64,000 nucleotides of DNA from Symbiodinium natans (Eukaryota > Sar > Dinophyceae > Suessiales > Symbiodiniaceae): assembly GCA_905221605.1 (NCBI GenBank), contig CAJNDS010002334.1:308501-372500 (forward strand). Reading direction: 5' to 3'. The notes under the pieces were generated by a model. It saw only the letters and a list, made by a program, of their open reading frames with translations. It had not been told where the DNA came from and ran no database searches. Shown one piece after another: positions 48,176-59,090 of this stretch. A program made the translations under genes and the position numbers. Every line of letters begins with the position of its first letter. Position 1 is the stretch's first letter.

Positions 48176-51100
48176 ATGTGCCGGGCCTTCTTTCATGGCA
48201 TCTACGCCATAGCACGCAATGGCCTGTGGGACGATCCGGCGGAGGCTGTCACAGGCACTGTCTATACACGATTCCAGAAAGTGGTGGTGGAGAGCCGCAA
48301 CAACGAAGCTGCTCGGCATCCGCTGCTCCCTCTCCCGCCCTTCTTCTACCCATAAAAAAGTTCTGGCAGGTCCGACTCACGGGCAAAATCTGAGTCGAAA
48401 CTGTACCGCAGAACAAGAAGAATCCAACAAGAACCGCTCCAGTTGACCAGACCGCACCAGCCGCATCAGTCCGCCATGCTCAGGATGCTGCGGCCTACTT
48501 GACCTGGTACCTCGGCTGCACCGGATCTTGGCGTTTTCGTGGCTGTGGCAAACGCGTTCGCCGCGTGACGACTGAGGGCTGGATTGCAGCGTGTTGTAGT
48601 TAGTTACTCGTAGTTCGTTTTCGTCTGCTTCTTTGGGATACTTGGGATGCAAGGCGCTTCAGCTACCTGATCTGCCACGTGGTTTTTGCACTGATCTGGG
48701 GTGCTGCCAGTTTTGCGGATTGGACCCCGAACAGGACGGGGTGAGCACGTATGAGCACATCTTCGATCCATGACTGCACAATATCCTTGGGTCCTTGACA
48801 GCTGCTTGACAGGAACACCTACGACCAAATCATTGCGCAGCTGCCGGCCGACATTCAAGCCAAGCGCTTCGAGACCTTTATCGCGCTGATGTCCTGGTGG
48901 GACCCGTTTCTCATGTATGTTTGGTGCATCTCCTTTGTTCTGGTCCTGTGCGCCGTGGTCACCGCAGCGCCGGCGCTGGCATTGAGATGCGCAGGAATAT
49001 CGCGACGGTTGGTTTGGTTCTCCTGGCTGTGGAACTTCGTGGTGCCTTTCACCGTTCTCCTGATATTTCCACTTCGGGAGACCATCGACTGGACAGGCAT
49101 TCAGGAGGATCTGTGCGTAGTCGCGGTGTCCCGCGCACTCGCATCTCCGGGGATCGACATGAGCTCGGCACTGGGCAGCTTGCAGCAGCAGGGTCTCGCT
49201 GGGCTGGCGACATTGCAATCCGCTGTGCAACAACAGGCTTCTCAGGAACTTACGGGCTTTCAAAAGTACCGCTGCATATGGGGCATGTCCACACCGATCT
49301 CTGGAAACTCGGTCCCATGCGCACGCCTTTGGGCCATGCAGTGGACGCACCTAAAGTATCCTAAAGTCCAAGACTTGTTGATGATAGAAGAGTTTTCAAG
49401 GTTATGCGCGACGCGCGAACGTTCACGCCTTAGCGGTTCTGCTTCGGACTTCGCATTCCGCTTTGGGGGGTGGTCATGATGCATCTTTATGTAGGACTAT
49501 ACGGGAGTTTTGGACTGGTGCCCCTTCAGTGAAGTAGGTCCGGTGGTCTCCCAACGACCTGTGACAGGACATTAAGATCAACGACGTCCCCGTCCGCACG
49601 TGGTGTCAAGAGCAGGGATCGAACTGGCACTCTGTCTTCTGTGACAGCGTCATGCGCTGCGTTGTGATGGCGGACCAGCGTTGCAGGGAAGAGGTTTGCG
49701 ATGCAGCCCCGGTATCGGAACAAGTGATCTGTCAGACACGTTGCCTGGACTACGCCCAGAGCTCCCAGACAGCAGCAGCCACAGCCTTCACTGACTCCAT
49801 GCAAAGCGAATGCTCTGATTTCCAGAGAAACCAAAGTTCAGGCCAAAACATCACCGCCGGTCTGGGCGCAGGTATTCCGAGTGAGTGCGTGGAGGCGGCT
49901 ACACGGCAGCTCCAGCTGTTCAACGCGCTGGCACAACAGCAGCAGGTTTATTGGCCCCCTAATTATGCTTTACCTTGCTTTCACGTTGTTGTAGTCTTTT
50001 TGGGAGGTCTAGGATTTCCTGTTAGTTGCAGAGGAAATAGAGGTTTTCCGATTGAAGGGCAGAGGAATTAGAGGTCTTCCCAGACGAAAGAGAGTTTTTC
50101 CTGTGAAAATCTTAGAACAACAGAAAGACACAAAGAACGAAAGAAAGATTAGAGGAAGATTGAAATGAGTCATTGTATAAAGAAACACATACCTACAAGC
50201 ATGTTTTTTGAACATGCAAATCCATGCCTTACGAGGACCGTTTCCAAACCTGTCATATGTGAGGATTGTGTTTTCAAACGGGTGGCGGCTGCCCCCCCCC
50301 CCCCCCCCCAGCCCCCCGCTTTGTTACTTTGTTTGAAGCGCTGTAAGCTGAGGACTTGTGAACAAAAACATGCGGGAATCCTTTTCCAAACCCATCACGC
50401 GTGCATTGTGTTTGCAACTGCCCCCGCTCCAGACCCCCCCCCGCTGCAGACCCCCCCGCCCCAGACCCCCTGCTTGACTATGAGGAAAACCTCCATGTCC
50501 TTTCTATTTCAGGTTACACAGATCTCTATGTCTATGTCCTCCCAATTTCCTCTGTATTTGTTAAAGGTCAACCTGTATCCCTCGGTTTGTGCATAGGAAA
50601 ACCTTTATCATCGGTATTTTCATAGGAAAACTTTCATTTCCTCTGCAGCTTAACAGGAAAACCGACAGGAAAACCGACATGTCCTCTGCATCTTTTATTG
50701 GAAGCCCCAGACAACAAAAGAAGACACAAACCGCTGAGCAAAAAAAGCTGATCCAAAATAATTCCAGGTCAGCTATGAGGACCAATGCTCCTACGCGAGT
50801 CTCGCGGTGAATAACGTCGACTTCGTGGCGGGCATCTCGGCTCAGTGACAGAACATGGTGCCTCTCTCTGCCCGAAACCCCAGGCTTTCCCAGGCCGTTT
50901 CAAGCGAATCTCAAGACTTTCCCAGCGAAAAGAGTCGTAGAACAAGTTATTGAAAAGCACAGGCTGTAAATGCTGACGCAAAGGTTTGTTGGAAAGGTTA
51001 GGAAGCCCTGATGCCAGGCATGTTCGTGGGTGTGGAGGCGCGGGTGTTCAAAAGCTTGGGCTTCTGCAATGATCGTGGCAACGGTTTGTCTTCACGTTTA

Positions 51101-52877
51101 AAGCGACAAGAGCAAGGCGCTGCTGAGCCTTTCAACCAAACCTTCGCAGACTCTTCGCAGGCTTCTGTGGAACCTAAATATCCTACATCCACAAGCCTGC
51201 ATCTCACCTGGCCCTACTTGCCCTTTTCGGTTTAAGCCTCAATAACTTCCCAAACCCACCAAAGAAGAAAGAGTTGAGGCCGGCAGTTTGCTGATTCCGG
51301 CGGGGCTCAGCGTGCTGGGGGGCCTCGCCGAGTCCCTCTACAATGTGAAGGCGCTCTTTCCAGGCCACCAAGAGGCGCACCGACGCGCTGTGGGCAGAAA
51401 AGATCCTTCCCTTTTGGGGCTTGAAAAAACATTGGTGGGAGGGGGCGGATTTTCCATAAAAAGCGTTTGGGTTTAGGGTTCGGAGTCTCCCGACAGGTTC
51501 CGTGGATGCTGGTGATCACCTCTTTCGAGGCACTTCCCATCTATACCGCCTACTTGTCGCTTGGGCGGATCTAGTGGTGAGGGATTGTTGTGGGCTATGC
51601 CGCCCGTCTTGCCACTCAGCTCCGACCGAGTCTCCGAGGGCCGTCATACAGCAGTTTGTGGGCAACTGGATCCTGGCGGTCGCCTGCCTCAGCTGCTTCG
51701 GCCGGCATTTCTGGCACGTCACAAGTGCAGGCGCTTCGCGCATCCGCCTCGGTAGAACTCCGGTCCATACTCAGGTTGCTTCATTGGCTAAAGCCCAAGG
51801 GCCCACTTGGGGCATAAAGCACTTCAAAAGCCCTGGGAGCCCAAGAGTCCCAGGCTTCATCTGCTGGATTGTGCTCCCTGCTCTGACGGGAAGCCTCAGC
51901 CTAAAGCTCCGGCCTGGCTACGAAGGCCGCTGGAAGTTCTACCGAAAAGCACCTCGGCATACTCGGTAGATCTTCCCAGCACTTCTCGGCAAGTCACCGT
52001 GCCCCATGAATCGTCTGTGTAGTGTATACTGCCCCTCAGGTTTGGGTGGAGTACGGCCTCCGCGTCCCGATCATCATCGCCATTTTTTTCTCCATGAGCG
52101 GGTTCATGAGAGACAGGTTCGGTAACGAGTTCCTGCAGGGCCGAAACCCTCTGCCCATGCTGGTGTTCTCTGTGTTGGAGTACTTCGCGCGAAAGACGCT
52201 GACGGCAGTAGCTGGAACCGATGCGATGATTTCAGGTTTCCTGCAGTCAGAGTCCTGGCGAGCTGGTTTCACAGACCAAGACAAGACGGTCAATAAGGAT
52301 CTCAGGGCTCAAGAGTGGTCTCTTTCTGTATCTTTCTTTCTTATACTGCAAAGTAAATGCAAACTCTACGTTCGCGACAGGGACCGGGTTGCCGTTTTCG
52401 CTAAGGACCGCTTGGATACCCTCTCGTCCATCATCTTATCCTCCTCCAAGACTCGCGCCTGTGCAATTGCTGATGGGTCGGACGACGTCAAGAACCCACG
52501 ATCTGGTCAGGAAGACGCTCGGCCGGAGAAGATTTTGCGGATAAGGCATTGCCACATCAGGTCATTGCCACATTGTGGCAGTAGTCATCGAGATTGTGCT
52601 AAGAGCGGAAGAATAGCGGACATGTGTAGAATCTAGTGTAGAATGCCCCGTCATACCCCATCCCTTGTCATAGACCCCGTGTGAGGCCATCTCTACGAAG
52701 GGCGCCAAGAGCACCGAGTCCCTGGTTGTTTCACCCCACCAAGTCCAGGAAATCCAGGAGCTCCATGAAGTGGAAGTGCACGAGCTGCACGAGGGTCACC
52801 AAAGTCACGAGGACGGTGTTAAACACCTCGAGGCCGACTCCCGGCCGTCCGACGTGGGAGACCGAACATTGAATTGA
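48176..52877 (+). CDS. Large multi-pass membrane protein with cysteine-rich ectodomain
   Basis: Exons: from 48176 (MCRAFFHGIYAIARNGLWDD), ~48802-49245, 49568-49945, 50768-50827, 51279-51350, 51497-51558, 51639-51726, 52040-~52138, 52686-52877 (TGA). From 48802 to 51726, and into 52040, every junction is in phase; an exon may be missing between 52139 and 52686. The 48802 exon has two hydrophobic stretches (PFLMYVWCISFVLVLCAVV and SWLWNFVVPFTVLLIF) and a Q-rich end. The 49568 exon (126 codons) is cysteine-rich (WCQEQGSNWHSVFCDSVMRC and later CxxxVC and CxxxC pairs) with NQS and NIT glycosylation-type sites, so probably extracellular or lumenal. Later helices are LLIPAGLSVLGGLAESL, WMLVITSFEALPIYTAYL, NWILAVACLSCFG and VPIIIAIFFSMSGF. 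The C-tail is His/Glu-rich (ELHEVEVHELHEGHQSHED). I do not recognise the family. Confidence 0.75.
50291..50309. repeat. C homopolymer tract within an intron
   Basis: A run of C at 50291-50309, followed by further C-rich text near 50436-50470. Confidence 0.95.
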
Positions 52878-53460
52878 AAAAAGGCCGTGCTGCAAAGCCC
52901 TGCAGGGAGAATGCAGATAAGGACCAGCCCACGGCATGTCACATGTTTCAACGAACCAGTGGGTCTACTTGGCATCGGTTGACGCGGGCTGGATGTTAGC
53001 AAACAACGTTGCCGTTCGAGGGCAGTGGGCTGCGCCAGGAACTTTTTAGAATATTTTAGAATCTTTGGTTGCATGGAGTGTATCGAAGGATGTTCTTGTC
53101 TGTGCTTGCTGTCTCTGCAGCTGCACTGTAGCACAGCAGCCCTCGCAGGATCAAATACAAAGATCACAGCCTGGGCGCACTGCCGAGTTTTTTGCGGCCC
53201 TTATAGGTTCTTAGATTCCTAGGTCCTAGATTCCCCTGGCTCCAACATCGAGTGAAAGCGTGAGCCGGGTCCTGAGCCCACTCACCATAGGGTCGGGACT
53301 CGTTGTGGCTCAGCCTCGCATGCCCGAAAGGAAAACTAAAGCCTTGTGCGACACTCTGTACATGTCTGTACATGTTTGTACTCCTAAGCTTCCTCGCTTC
53401 CTGGATCGCCCAGTGTTGCATAGTGTTGCTCGTTGCAGGGCTTGCCTAGTCAGCTTTCAG
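52878..53460. other. Short intergenic stretch
   Basis: No exon with splice support was seen. It includes a small repeat, TCTGTACATGTCTGTACATG, near 53355. Confidence 0.4.
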
Positions 53461-53956
53461 GACATGCCCGAAGCGTTGGCAGCGTTGGCACTTGCCAAAA
53501 TGTCCCCGGCCGTAGCGCGGCGCAAGGGGTGGAGAAGGCTTCAAGCGGTTTGCAGTTCAGCGGTTCAGGTTTTTATATACATTTTTTTGCCGGTGGGGAG
53601 GGGAGGGGGCTATGCCTCTTCAGCACTCTCCTGAGCTTGCATCTTAGGCAGCGGCCATTGCCGGCGACCACGTGCAACACCTCATGGCCTGCGCCCCAAG
53701 TTCCTCCTTCGAAGTTGAACAGAGGGCGACGATTGTAGGGTTCAGGGTGGGCCTGCGTTCATTTTGCCAAGGTCCGGTTTCAGTGAGTGATTGCGTAGAG
53801 CTATTGAGGCACCCTGAGCCCTGAGCACATTACGGACCCGTTCAACCATCCGGCAAGTTTATGAGTCTTTGAAGCCCCTATCTTGCTCTCCACACGGGAG
53901 GGCCAGGAGTTCCACGTCTTTCCGGACCGCCCCTGCACATTTTTCAAGCTGTTGAG
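53461..53956 (+). CDS. Exons of an unknown gene
   Basis: Exon from 53461 after CTTTCAG reads DMPEALAALALAKMSPAVAR. One from 53652 reads AIAGDHVQHLMACAPSSSFE and ends at a GTTGAA donor. The next, 53907-53956, reads EFHVFPDRPCTFFKLL with an AG|GT donor. The three join in phase if the first uses a GC donor after CGGC. Downstream, EQRQALFDQAKAC near 54155 may be another exon. No family is recognised. They follow the stop at 52877 on the same strand, so this is likely a separate gene. Confidence 0.52.
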
Positions 53957-54596
53957 GTTTTGTTGGGGAGTATTTTGGGGTGCGATCCCGAGAGAAGCAT
54001 CAGAAGCGTTTCAGGAAAGTTGGGTGCTTGGACCCCCCCTCCATCCCTCTCCGGAAGCGGCTTCCGGGAAGCCCGAAGGCCGCAAGCTTTTAGGCGCAGG
54101 CTCAGAGCGCTGCAATGGATGCCGCCCCCCTCAAATCCTCGAAAAAAGAACGGAAAGGAGCAGAGGCAAGCGCTCTTCGACCAGGCCAAGGCCTGCAGTT
54201 CTTTGGGCCCTTGAGGCCTTTAGCCACAGAGATGTTCAGAGTTACTGTGTGTACTTACCTGTAGCTTCAGCAACACCTTACCAAAGGCCAAGACTGTGAC
54301 ACGCGGCAGGAAACCATCATCGAAGCACGTTCGGCGCTGCTTGCGCCGGATGCCTCCTCCGGAGCTGCAGCTCGGAGTGCAAGTCGCTCTCTTGCCGTTC
54401 TTGTCGTGGCGAAGTTGCATATGCAATCACATGCAGAATGCAGACATATGCAGACCGTAAGAAGAGCTTTATAGTGTTGCCGTGCACATTCCAGACGAGA
54501 ATCGCTCGTAGGCGAGACTGCAACTAGCGCAACATGCACAATGCAACCCCTCCCTTCACTAGGCACATTTCCCCGTTCAGCTCGCCATTTCAGGAT

Positions 54597-54740
54597 GAGC
54601 TTTCCTTGCTTTGAGGCCTCAACGGCGCCAGCTTCGCTGGAGGCGCAGCCAGAAGCCACGCCCCCGGAATTCCCCGGATTCACGCGCAGTGGACCTTGCT
54701 CTTGAAAGTGGGCTCTTTTGGTTGCTGCGTTCATCGCGAT
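54597..54740 (+). repeat. Dispersed duplicate, copy A
   Basis: The text around GAGGCCTCAACGGCGCCAGC, with GACCTTGCTCTTGAAAG and TTTTGGTTGCTG, is a diverged match of 55019-55160. A plus frame (FEASTAPASLEAQPEATPPE ... GPCS-stop) is open. Confidence 0.75.
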
Positions 54741-55018
54741 TTGCTGGTGCCGGTTATCTAGAGCTAACTGTTACAGTGTTACAATTTCTGCCAGAATTAT
54801 GTCCTCGACCCCTGAGGTGACAGGGCCTGGCGTGCCTGTGGAGGTAGCTTGGACCGCGTTCCTGTAGCAGCACATGAACTGCTAGTTGCATTTTTCACTG
54901 CGGCTAGGGAACTTGAGAGGCACGAGGTACTAACTAGCAACTGCTACGGCAGACTCTTCACAAGAGCAGGTCGCACTGCTACTGCGACTTGAGTTGTTTT
55001 TTTGTTAATTTCGCGTTG

Positions 55019-55160
55019 TTGAAGCTGAGTTTTCGTTTGTTGTGAGGCCTCGATGGCGCCAGCTTCCCCTGAGGTGGTGCAGCAGGGAGCCACATCCCTG
55101 GACACACATCCTTGCTCTTGAAAGCGTCACTTTTTTGAGGTTGCTGTTACCTTCGTAATT
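55019..55160 (+). repeat. Dispersed duplicate, copy B
   Basis: Pair of 54597-54740: GAGGCCTCGATGGCGCCAGC, CATCCTTGCTCTTGAAAG and TTTTGAGGTTGCTG. Its frame reads CCEASMAPASPEVVQQ ... HPCS-stop, so the same stop and the text around it are kept. Confidence 0.75.
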
Positions 55161-55679
55161 TTGGCTCTGCTACATCTGTGTTTGGAAAAAGTTCCCGAGA
55201 AGCAGAGGACGAGACTTTCCTGTTATCAGCCGCAGCTGTTCATGACCTTGCAGGCAGCAGGAAGGATCTTGCATCGAGTGCTTCAATGGTCAAAGTCACG
55301 TGCCGGCTTTCATACCCTCAAACCGTCTGCATCTCCAGTGCATGACTCGGATTTGCCGCTCGCCACATGGGAACGTGCCTGGGATGCCCCCTGAGATACC
55401 AGCTCTTGGCATCTCGCTTTGAGACAAGGACACCCCGGACTCGTGCCGATCCGGGGATCTTGTTTAGAGGAAGATTTTGTCCTGGGCTGCTATGTTCGCA
55501 GCTCACCCTTGCAGCCAACTCAGCCAACGTTTCCTATGCCGCAGTGGGAAAGGCAAGCAAGGTGTCTTACAATTGCCAAGGCCCAGACACGAGCTCTTCA
55601 CGCTTCATCAAAGGGCTGAGGCTAGCTGGAACAGAGCAGCACGCAGTAAGAAGGAAAACAGTTGTTGGAGGAGTCACGA

Positions 55680-55857
55680 ACCGGAAGGCGGACAGGCGAC
55701 ACGATTGTCTCGCCAAGAAACAATACAAGATCGGGTCCCCGACGCCCAGCACGATTATTAGGCACATGAGGACAAGTCGAAGCTCCAAAAGCAACGACTG
55801 TTTGCGATCCCTGAACTCACCCATTGGCCCATAGTCGCCATAGCCCATGAACGCAGT
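55680..55857 (-). CDS. Possible membrane-protein exon on the minus strand
   Basis: On the minus strand, MGYGDYGPMGEFRDRKQSLL is followed by ELRLVLMCLIIVLGVGDPIL and YCFLARQS, a convincing transmembrane segment. A plus frame of 155 codons (55367-55834) runs opposite and looks less protein-like. No partner exon was proven; a minus candidate near 56410-56325 (KAAITQLDLKLPFAGKLEDF) could belong. Confidence 0.4.
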
Positions 55858-56424
55858 CTGTCGCATCGTGAAGTGACCAGACTTTATGAAAGTAGATGGG
55901 ATCAATTGGGATCATTTGCCATCATTCGCCCTCAGCTTTCAAGGTGCCAGGGCTTGTCATGGCGGCGTGGGCAGCCTTGTTTGAGTTTACCAACACGTGA
56001 CCTGCACATGGGTCCATGTTGGTTCCTTAAAGATCGCGGGAGGTCTCTGCAAACTCGGCGTTCAGCGGATGCTTGTAGGTACTGCAACTGCGGCAACGAC
56101 AAGCACTTCCGATCGTCGGGCACTTCAGTTCGAAGCTGCGGGCACCGTTGCACGACATGGAACCCGGTCACCCTAGCAGTGATGCCACGTGCTGTGAAAT
56201 CTTGGAAGTTTCTATGTGCGTTCCGTCAGGTCCAGTTCTGAGGCTTGATTGTGCGGACTTGCGCAAGCTCTAGGATTCCGAAAAAGACACGAGTTGAAAC
56301 AAATAGAATAAAGAGCTTCAAGTTCAAAATTTCAAAATCCTCGAGCTTGCCAGCAAACGGCAATTTCAAGTCCAGCTGCGTGATGGCGGCCTTCTCGAAG
56401 ACAAGAGACAGGCGCCGGCTTTTG

Positions 56425-56570
56425 ATAATAGCAATAATAATAAGAGTAGTAATAATAGTAATAATAGTAGTAATAGTAATAATAGTAATTATAGTAATCA
56501 TAGTAATCATAGTAATAATAGTAATAGTAATAATAATAGTACGAATAGTAATCATAGTAATAACAATCAG
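56425..56570. repeat. TAA/TAG trinucleotide microsatellite
   Basis: AATAATAGTAATAGT units with occasional CAT interruptions. Confidence 0.95.
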
Positions 56571-56850
56571 CACACGTCTTGCAAAGAGCAGGTGCCGGCG
56601 CACTGGCTGCTGACTAGGGCCGACTATGTATGGACGGTCACCGTGTTAAAAGCGTGCCAAGCGATCCAAGGCATGGCATCTTTGACCACACGCTCGTCAT
56701 GCTTGTCGCAAGCGCGAGAGCCGATACAAGTGAACAAGTGCTCAGTATGCAGAGTCACCTTGCTTCCATCGGCCCAAAAAAAGGCACAGCTGTAGCACAC
56801 GCTTACGCTTGAACGAAGTTTGGCCCCGGCCAGTCACACGCACCCCGGCC

Positions 56851-57342
56851 ATGTTCCGCTTCTTGGTGGTCCTGTCCCTGCTGGGCCTTGGCTCCAGCTT
56901 GGTTCTGACCGACAAGACGCAGCCTGCCGTGAACGCCAGCAAGGCGGACGAGACCGTGGCCCTGGCGTCCGAGGAGACGGTGGGTGTGGACAACCCTGAA
57001 CCGATCAAGAAGACTGCGGAAGAGCTGGCCGAGGACAAGGCAGAGCTTGCGCAGATCGAGAAGCAGGACAAAGAGGGCAACCTGCTCAGCGAGTCTGACC
57101 GCAAGGGGCTGGAGGAGACGCTGAAGGATGAGAAGGTGACTGCAAAGTCAGGCTCCGAGTCTGACGAAGAGGCCGACGAGCCTGAGGACGAATCCAGCCC
57201 CGAGATCATGGCCCAGGAGAAAGTGGCCGCAGCCGCAGAGGAGGCAGACTCTGACGAGGGCCCCGACAGCGTCCCTGAAGCCGAAGACGAGTCCGAGCCG
57301 TCCGAGGCCAAGCCGCCCCAGGCCGCACCAAAGAGCAAGTGA
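56851..57342 (+). CDS. Secreted or lumenal highly acidic protein, single exon, 163 residues
   Basis: ATG 56851 is preferred over the upstream in-frame TTG because it opens a signal peptide (MFRFLVVLSLLGLGSSL). The stop is TGA 57340-57342. After the signal come NAS (a possible N-glycosylation site), a helical Lys/Glu segment (TAEELAEDKAELAQIEKQD) and a low-complexity Glu/Asp/Ser/Pro tail (SGSESDEEADEPEDESSPE), ending in Lys-Pro-Ala-rich AKPPQAAPKSK. There is no membrane segment. Third codon positions are almost all G or C, unlike the flanking DNA, and no intron is needed, so this is the most certain intact coding sequence here. The tail looks like acidic calcium-buffering or biomineral-type proteins, but I assign no function. 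The overlapping 286-codon minus frame is a serine-rich shadow. Confidence 0.9.
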   Translation: MFRFLVVLSLLGLGSSLVLTDKTQPAVNASKADETVALASEETVGVDNPEPIKKTAEELAEDKAELAQIEKQDKEGNLLSESDRKGLEETLKDEKVTAKSGSESDEEADEPEDESSPEIMAQEKVAAAAEEADSDEGPDSVPEAEDESEPSEAKPPQAAPKSK

Positions 57343-58005
57343 TCTCGTGCTCTCGATCTTGTGCAGCTCACTCTAGAGCCTCTGCTCGCGATGGACAAAG
57401 TGCGGTGCGGACTCATGCAACATAGCAGCACACTCGACCGAGCTCCTTGCAGGAAGGCTGGTGAGGGAAGTTGCAACTCATGTTCGGTTTCGGCGAGCTG
57501 TCTGAGCAAGCATGATGATGCATGCCGCACTGTGTCAGCTCCACCTAGGACTGCACCAGCCGTTTCATGTCCAATGAGCAGCACTTGCGACGACCACTCC
57601 ACTTAACGACATGACATGGCTTGGGCGCCCTAGCACTTTAACAACTCAGACGTTTTTGAAGCCAATGGCTGTTGGCAAGCAGCCATCATGGGTTCTTGAC
57701 CTCAGGGCGTGCACATGAGTGCAAGGCCAGTGCGTTCTTTGGAGACTTGCTATGCTGTGCTCGTTTTCGCCGAGGTCAGAACGTCCAGAAAGTGCCAGCG
57801 AGGTGCGATGATAAATGAGATGAGACTCTCTGGGCCCAGATAGGATGATAGATAGGATGATGCAGTCAGGCTGATTCTGTTCTATGCAGCCCTTAGATTG
57901 TTGAGTCCTTCGCAGGAAGTGATGCTTGACACCTGCCATGGCATGCATGCTGGATGCAACACCCCATCCGTGCGCCGCTGCAGCCAACACCATGCTCACC
58001 TGCAG
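57343..58005. other. 3' flank and intergenic region
   Basis: No exon was recognised. A small GATAGATAGGATGAT repeat sits at 57839-57862. Confidence 0.5.
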
Positions 58006-59090
58006 GCAAATGTGGCAGGACTTCGACAAGGACATGGATCCCGCATGAAGGTTGCAGTTCACGACATTCACGAATGTTTGGCCGAAGTGCAGGGCAGCGG
58101 GTGGTACCACTACAAGACATGCACCATTGGGCGGCCCTGCCCAGAAGCAGATCTGTCAGCCCGAGGATGGCAGCGGTGTTCTCGACCGAAATGAGGTTGA
58201 TGCCTTGCTGCCTTCACCTTACACTCCACTGCATCGCAGTGCATCCTCCGTTCCGCTCTGAGAGCGTTTTGCTCCTACCTTTCAAGGAAACACATCTGGA
58301 AGACCTACAAGGCTTGGCCCCGAGCAGAACAGCTCTCTCTTCTCTCGATGCTCCTGTTCTCGCCGGATACATTGAGCCACATTGAGTTTCAGGGTAGTCA
58401 AGCGCAATCAAGGTTCAAAAGCCGCTTTCTCCCGATGTTGTTAAGAACGTCCTGGAAGAGCTGGACAAGAGCAAGGCAGGAGAGCAAGAGCAGAATCAAG
58501 CGTATAAGGCCTACCAAGGTTACCAAGAGTCTCAGGGGCCTTTCGCCAACCCTGAGCAAGCCCCGACGGCCAGATCTCAAAGTTAGACAAAGCTTAGATG
58601 TTGTTTTTTCTGCTGCAAGCTGCCATGACCTATTGTGATGACCAAGTACTCGTACCTCGTACCGTTTACAGCCGTGTCAACAATTGGCGGACTCGCGACC
58701 ACTAAGCAACTCTCAACAGAAGTTCAATCGGCTCATCCCAGAGGAGACAGAGAGGCTCGCGTATGCACAAGAGACTACGGACCACGACTAGGAATCACCA
58801 TAGCTCGCAGGATGGCAAGATCGTGCAGGCAGAGTTTGAGGCAAGTGGGGATCCTGCTGAAGGGTTGTCTGAATTGAAGCCCGGTACGCCAGCCAGCTGC
58901 TGCAACCGTTGCTAGCGGCTGTAGACGTGTCGAGTAAGGCTCCTGTCAGGTAGCCTCAAGTTTCCTGTGACTTGGTCTGCGAGCCTGAAGCAAGGACCTG
59001 TACGACGACCTTTGGGAAGAGATGTCGCAGATGTACGTGGCGCCCCTATCCAAAACCGCGCTGCTCGAGGAAGCGCAAGAGCGACTTCAC
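58006..59090 (+). CDS. EF-hand calcium-binding protein (partial gene model)
   Basis: Exon 58006-58042 (QMWQDFDKDMDP) joins, by a GC-AG intron of 123 bp (58043-58165), to an exon from 58166 (DGSGVLDRNEVDALL). The join creates DPDGSGVLDRNE, a textbook 12-residue EF-hand loop with Asp1, Asp3, Ser5, Asp9 and Glu12. Exon from 58413 reads VQKPLSPDVVKNVLEELDKS. Exon from 58720 reads KFNRLIPEETERLAYAQETT then DHD. Exon from 58811 reads DGKIVQAEFEASGDPAE, the second half of another EF-hand. Exon from 58995 reads DLYDDLWEEMSQMYVAPLSK then TALLEEAQERLHSE. The start, stop and some joins are unresolved. The gap between the two halves of the second loop is only 22 bases and contains stops. Confidence 0.68.

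Noticed and set aside
56742-57602. 286-codon minus-strand frame
   Set aside because: Serine-rich antisense shadow of the acidic plus-strand gene (GAG/GAC/TCC read backwards).
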